Shown piece after piece: positions 60,611-64,000 of a stretch of 64,000 nt of DNA. The notes below the pieces were generated by a model. It made no database searches, was not told the origin of the DNA, and worked only from the letters and a program-made list of their open reading frames with translations. The stretch's first letter is position 1. Each line of letters starts with the position of its first letter. A program made the position numbers and the translations under genes. The stretch lies in NCBI GenBank assembly GCA_016081115.2, contig JABTTQ020001774.1:620001-684000 (forward strand), written 5' to 3'. This stretch comes from Rehmannia glutinosa. Lineage: Eukaryota; Streptophyta; Magnoliopsida; Lamiales; Orobanchaceae.

Positions 60611-61658
60611 ATGTAAAAGCAATTTTCCATAAGCTAAAAACTTTAGCTTTTACAATTTGTTCAAGAGCTTATAAGTTCCCCCTGCCACAAACATTATTAA
60701 ACAATTATATAAGTCCATCAAGCAACCATTGGACTAAAAATGAATCACAACTTATGGCTTTTATGAGCCATAGCTTATAGCTTTTATAACAAGCTTTTAT
60801 TAGCTTCTTTGAGCTAATGAGCCAATATCCTGTTTCTCCCACTTTGGAATCATCAAAAAGAATGTTAGGATGATAAAAACATCATACAAATGTATCAAAG
60901 TGCGCAAGCGAGACGGTTTATCAACCATTGAGCAATTTATGCTTAAAATCCAAAGAAAAAGGGAGAAATGTAACATAAGAAATCCATAAGCTCATTAGTT
61001 AGCTAAAGACATGATTTCAAAAAGATTTTAAGACATTTTGAAGCAAGAGAATCATGTAGAAGTTGAAAATTTCATTGCAACATTTCATCGAACAACTTGT
61101 GTGCGTAAAAAATAAAAGAGGTTGTATATAGCCCTTGTAAATGTTTCAAGCCATAAATTTTCATAACATCATCAATCATCCTCATTTCAAAGCTCAATAA
61201 GATCATATGCAACATTTGTTCATCAAATAAGAGGCTCAACAAAGAGATTCTCAAGGGTTCAACCCAATTGAGATAATATAAGCCAAAAAGATCAAGGCAT
61301 TACAAATGCCAAAAATTAGAGCAATCATCAAGTGATACAAGTCATGCCTTTAAACAATATATGTATGATATATCAAATGTCCTAACATATCCATCTAAGC
61401 ATAATGATCAAAGCATTAAAAGAAGCACTTTTACCATCAAATACTTCATACCAATTTTCAAACAATGCCATATAAGAGTATTTTTACCATCAAATACTCC
61501 ATCAATATCATGATCATCCACAAGTCATTAACAACTCGCAATTTTAATCCTTTCAAGAAAACACGCAAATATCATTAGTGCAAAAGAGTTTTACAAAAAT
61601 TCATAAAAATACAAAGCAACATAAATGAAAATGCTAGAAAGTAAAGGGGGTGGGGACA
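60611..61658. other. AT-rich noncoding sequence
   Basis: No protein is recognised. 60620-60830 is rich in 'agcttataagct'-like phrases and may be a MITE that truncated gag. A purine tract (aaagaaaaagggagaaat, 60952-60969) could be a relic polypurine tract. Confidence 0.4.
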
Positions 61659-63059
61659 TCAATCCTCGTCCGAAGAGAAGCAAGTTCCGGGAATAAGATC
61701 TTTGATGAATTTCTTCAATTTGCCAATTGACTTTTTCAAACTAGAATTTTCCTTTTTCACAACCCGGAGCTCTTTTCTAAGAGAGGCCACATCTCTAAAT
61801 GTTTCTCTTTCCACTTTGGCCATTCTCTCTTTGAGATTTAGATCTTCAACATCCAACTCGTCTTCATCTCCTTCCTCATTTTCTTCCTCCCTAATTTCTT
61901 GTTCATTTCCCACATTTTCTTCTTCATTTTCCTCTTCATTTCCCACATCATCTCTTTGTTCGTCAAACTCACCTCTTCCAATATTTTCAACCTCATTGTC
62001 ATTAAAGAAATCATCCCGAGGTTGTTGTTGATGTCGGGCACGTCCCCTAGCGGCTTTGGTAGGAACCCGTGGTAAATGTCATCGCATTCTTACCATTTGT
62101 AGAATGTTGGCATTATCAAAATCATTGTGACGAATTTCGGTATTCATTTCATTTTCCGGGTATCCCGATAAGTATAAGAGTCGGCAAATCAAATTACCCA
62201 AGGTATATTTTTTCTTGGTAAGCTTTCTAGATTCCAACAAGCAATACACAAAAAATTGCCCCATAATTTACTCTTTCTCCTCGAACAATCTTATAGGTGA
62301 GAAAGAGTTCGAGATTACTCGGAAGTTTTATTTCCTTTCCACAAACACAATAGGAGCAAATGATAGATATAATCCGATAATTTGGCGGCATTGCCGAAAG
62401 TATGTCACGGGATATACTCCTAAAAAGGTTTTCACATCATCTAGTGAAACACCGAAAATGTTATCATCCCAATGAGCGCAATCCACATTGACCACTCCAT
62501 CATTTGGCACGTTAAAGTGATTACAAATATCGGCCAATGTCCATGAAAAATGCCTACCATTAACAAATGTGTGAAGTTCCAACGGATTATCTACTGTAGC
62601 ATCAACAATCCACATATTTGCATAAAAGAGTTTTATAAGCTCGTCATCATAATGCAAACACGGATTATCCCAAAGTGACACCCATCCTTGAATTTCAAAA
62701 TAAGCTCTAATATCCGGAAATTCATCATGAAATGCTTGAAATCGAACCATACGAGTGCACGCAATTTTCTTATCATTCAATCCAATATTCTCATAATGCT
62801 CCTCCGCAAGTTTATTTAAAAATCGAAATCGATTAGCTCTAGAGGGAGGCTCGTAGAGGAGTGATAACTTACTAGAGTCCCAATGAATGCTCGATTTTGA
62901 AACCCCGGCTCTTAATTCGACAATCTCCTCTTCCGTAAGCCGATTTTGATAGTCTCCTTGTAGAATATCATCTTGTTGGGGATTGGAAGAAAATTCTCCC
63001 CTTTGCCTCCTTCTCCTCTTTTGAGGATTTCGTTCGGTAGAATTTCTTGGAGGTGCCAT
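61659..63059 (-). pseudogene. 'Putative plant transposon protein' ORF, frameshifted
   Basis: The start is at 63059 (MAPPRNSTERNPQKRRRRQR, a basic NLS-like N-terminus). The core domain (62880-62330) has VRFQAFHDEFPDIRAYFEIQ, then LIKLFYANMWIVDATVDNPL and LHTFVNGRHFSWTLADICNH, typical of the plant transposon-protein family found in many retrotransposons. After a frameshift near 62330 comes LTKKKYTLGNLICRLLYLSG. After another near 62080 comes an acidic Glu/Asn tail and a coiled coil (VASLRKELRVVKKENSSLKK), ending at 61659. Restored length would be about 465 residues. It lies opposite in orientation to family B gag. It could be an antisense ORF of that element or a separate insertion. Confidence 0.75.
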
Positions 63060-63420
63060 ATATGTGAAGTTCTTGCAAAAAGAAGTGAATTAGCAAGAAA
63101 GATTACAAAGATTGATGAAGAATTGAAGATTGTAGAAGAAAGGGGATGAAATTCGCTGTTATAGGGTTTTGAAGGATTTTGCTTGTCTGTTTTGAAATGA
63201 AGAACAGAACGATTTTAAGTAGTAAAATTAGCCTGGGCGACCGGTCGAGGTAGGGTGCGACCGGTCGACGTGCAGGGCGACAGTCGCCCCTGCTTTGACC
63301 GTCCCAGGTAATTTTTCTTTCCCTAGAATTTTTCAAAATTCGAATTTTCACCCCAAAAGTTTTAAAACTTTGCAAAAAGATAATTTTGGATCAAGTCCAA
63401 CAAATATGGGTTTCGGGAAA
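63060..63420 (-). promoter_or_regulatory. Upstream region of the minus-strand ORF with CGACCGGTCG palindromes
   Basis: CGACCGGTCG occurs at 63238-63247 and 63258-63267, and GGGCGACAGTCGCCC (7-bp arms, one-base centre) at 63275-63289. The same palindrome is found in family B U3, which suggests shared regulation or common origin. Confidence 0.45.
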
Positions 63421-64000
63421 ACATATATTCGAGAAAATCGAGACTTAACAAGTAGTGCCCTTTTAAGATAATATTTGCAAAATCATTTAGGGGCACTTAA
63501 GGGGTTAAAATGAAATATCTTGAAAGATATGTGCATAAGCATAATATCAAGTTCTAAGAAAAATACGAGTGAACGTACCTCGATAGTTTAAGAAACTTGA
63601 TGATAAAATAGCCAATGAATATGAGATATAAATATCCTACACAATTCTTAAACAAAATTTGCACAAAGACACAAGTGTAGGCAAGTGATAGGAGATATCA
63701 AAAACTTATGCTACACAAATACAAATGAGATAATAAACCGCATAGGTCTAATTAAATGCACAAGAGTTTTAGAAATATCATGCAAGGTCTTCTTTTAAAC
63801 ATTTTGAAACTCACAAATATATTAAAGACCTAAATTAAAAAATAAATGCTTGAAAACTCATTTTGCAATTAAGACACAAATAAAAACATGCATAGAAATA
63901 AAATGCATATATAAATGGGGAGATACGGTTTACCAGTTACGCCGTTTCCATGGGTTGTGTCTTTCCCATTGTTGATGATATCTTCCCTTTGAGAAGTCAC
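63421..64000. other. AT-rich sequence to window end
   Basis: No gene, LTR end or repeat could be recognised. Confidence 0.4.

Noticed and set aside
61702..62031. Plus-strand 109-aa Ser-rich frame
   Set aside because: Antisense of the acidic/coiled-coil tail of the minus-strand transposon-protein ORF.

Overview
The window is plant nuclear DNA. The only recognisable host gene is a ten-exon homologue of the Arabidopsis 'uncharacterized membrane protein At3g27390' family. The rest is AT-rich repeat DNA: nested Ty1/copia (Sirevirus-like) LTR retrotransposons, LINE fragments, a LINE-derived retroposon, TIR/MITE-type elements and a giant foldback element. The host looks like a dicot, but I cannot name the species from sequence alone.

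Layout. 1-3174: low-coding LTR-like sequence. 3175-4507: AT-rich spacer. 4508-36529: a nest of at least four degraded copies of one Sirevirus-like family (family A), in both orientations. The best copy lies on the minus strand at 12549-25607, with both LTRs, a primer-binding site, gag, protease, integrase, RT and RNase H. Between pol and the 3' LTR it also has a very long additional ORF (about 4.7 kb) of the env-like/'putative plant transposon protein' kind. The same extra ORF occurs in pieces at 6092-9655, 11695-12548, 25608-28481 and 29886-32046. All copies carry stops, frameshifts or deletions, and the RT catalytic box is mutated from YVDD to YVGD.

36530-42276: noncoding spacer holding a short LINE-derived retroposon with a 13-bp target-site duplication (38111-38988), a hAT-like element (39107-39804) and a GC-rich TIR element (40952-41363). 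42277-47272: the membrane-protein gene, intact across ten exons except for an apparent one-base deletion in exon 3. Three related MITE-like insertions sit in its introns.

47879-51560: a 3.7-kb foldback element with two 1.8-kb arms around a 68-nt GC-rich apex; each arm carries two tRNA-like modules and GATACTTT-rich repeats. 51797-55420: related terminal sequences enclosing a LINE reverse-transcriptase fragment, a tRNA-like/SINE-like module and more GATACTTT repeats.

55989-58640: a further family A copy (LTR, PBS, gag), cut by a second retrotransposon family (family B; LTR 58641-60115, PBS, start of gag). The predicted 5' leader RNA of family B contains eight consecutive hairpins that share a GTGGT-type loop while their stems differ and stay complementary. 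I consider this the most interesting structure in the window. 61659-63059 (minus strand) is a broken 'putative plant transposon protein' ORF whose upstream region shares the CGACCGGTCG palindromes of the family B LTR.
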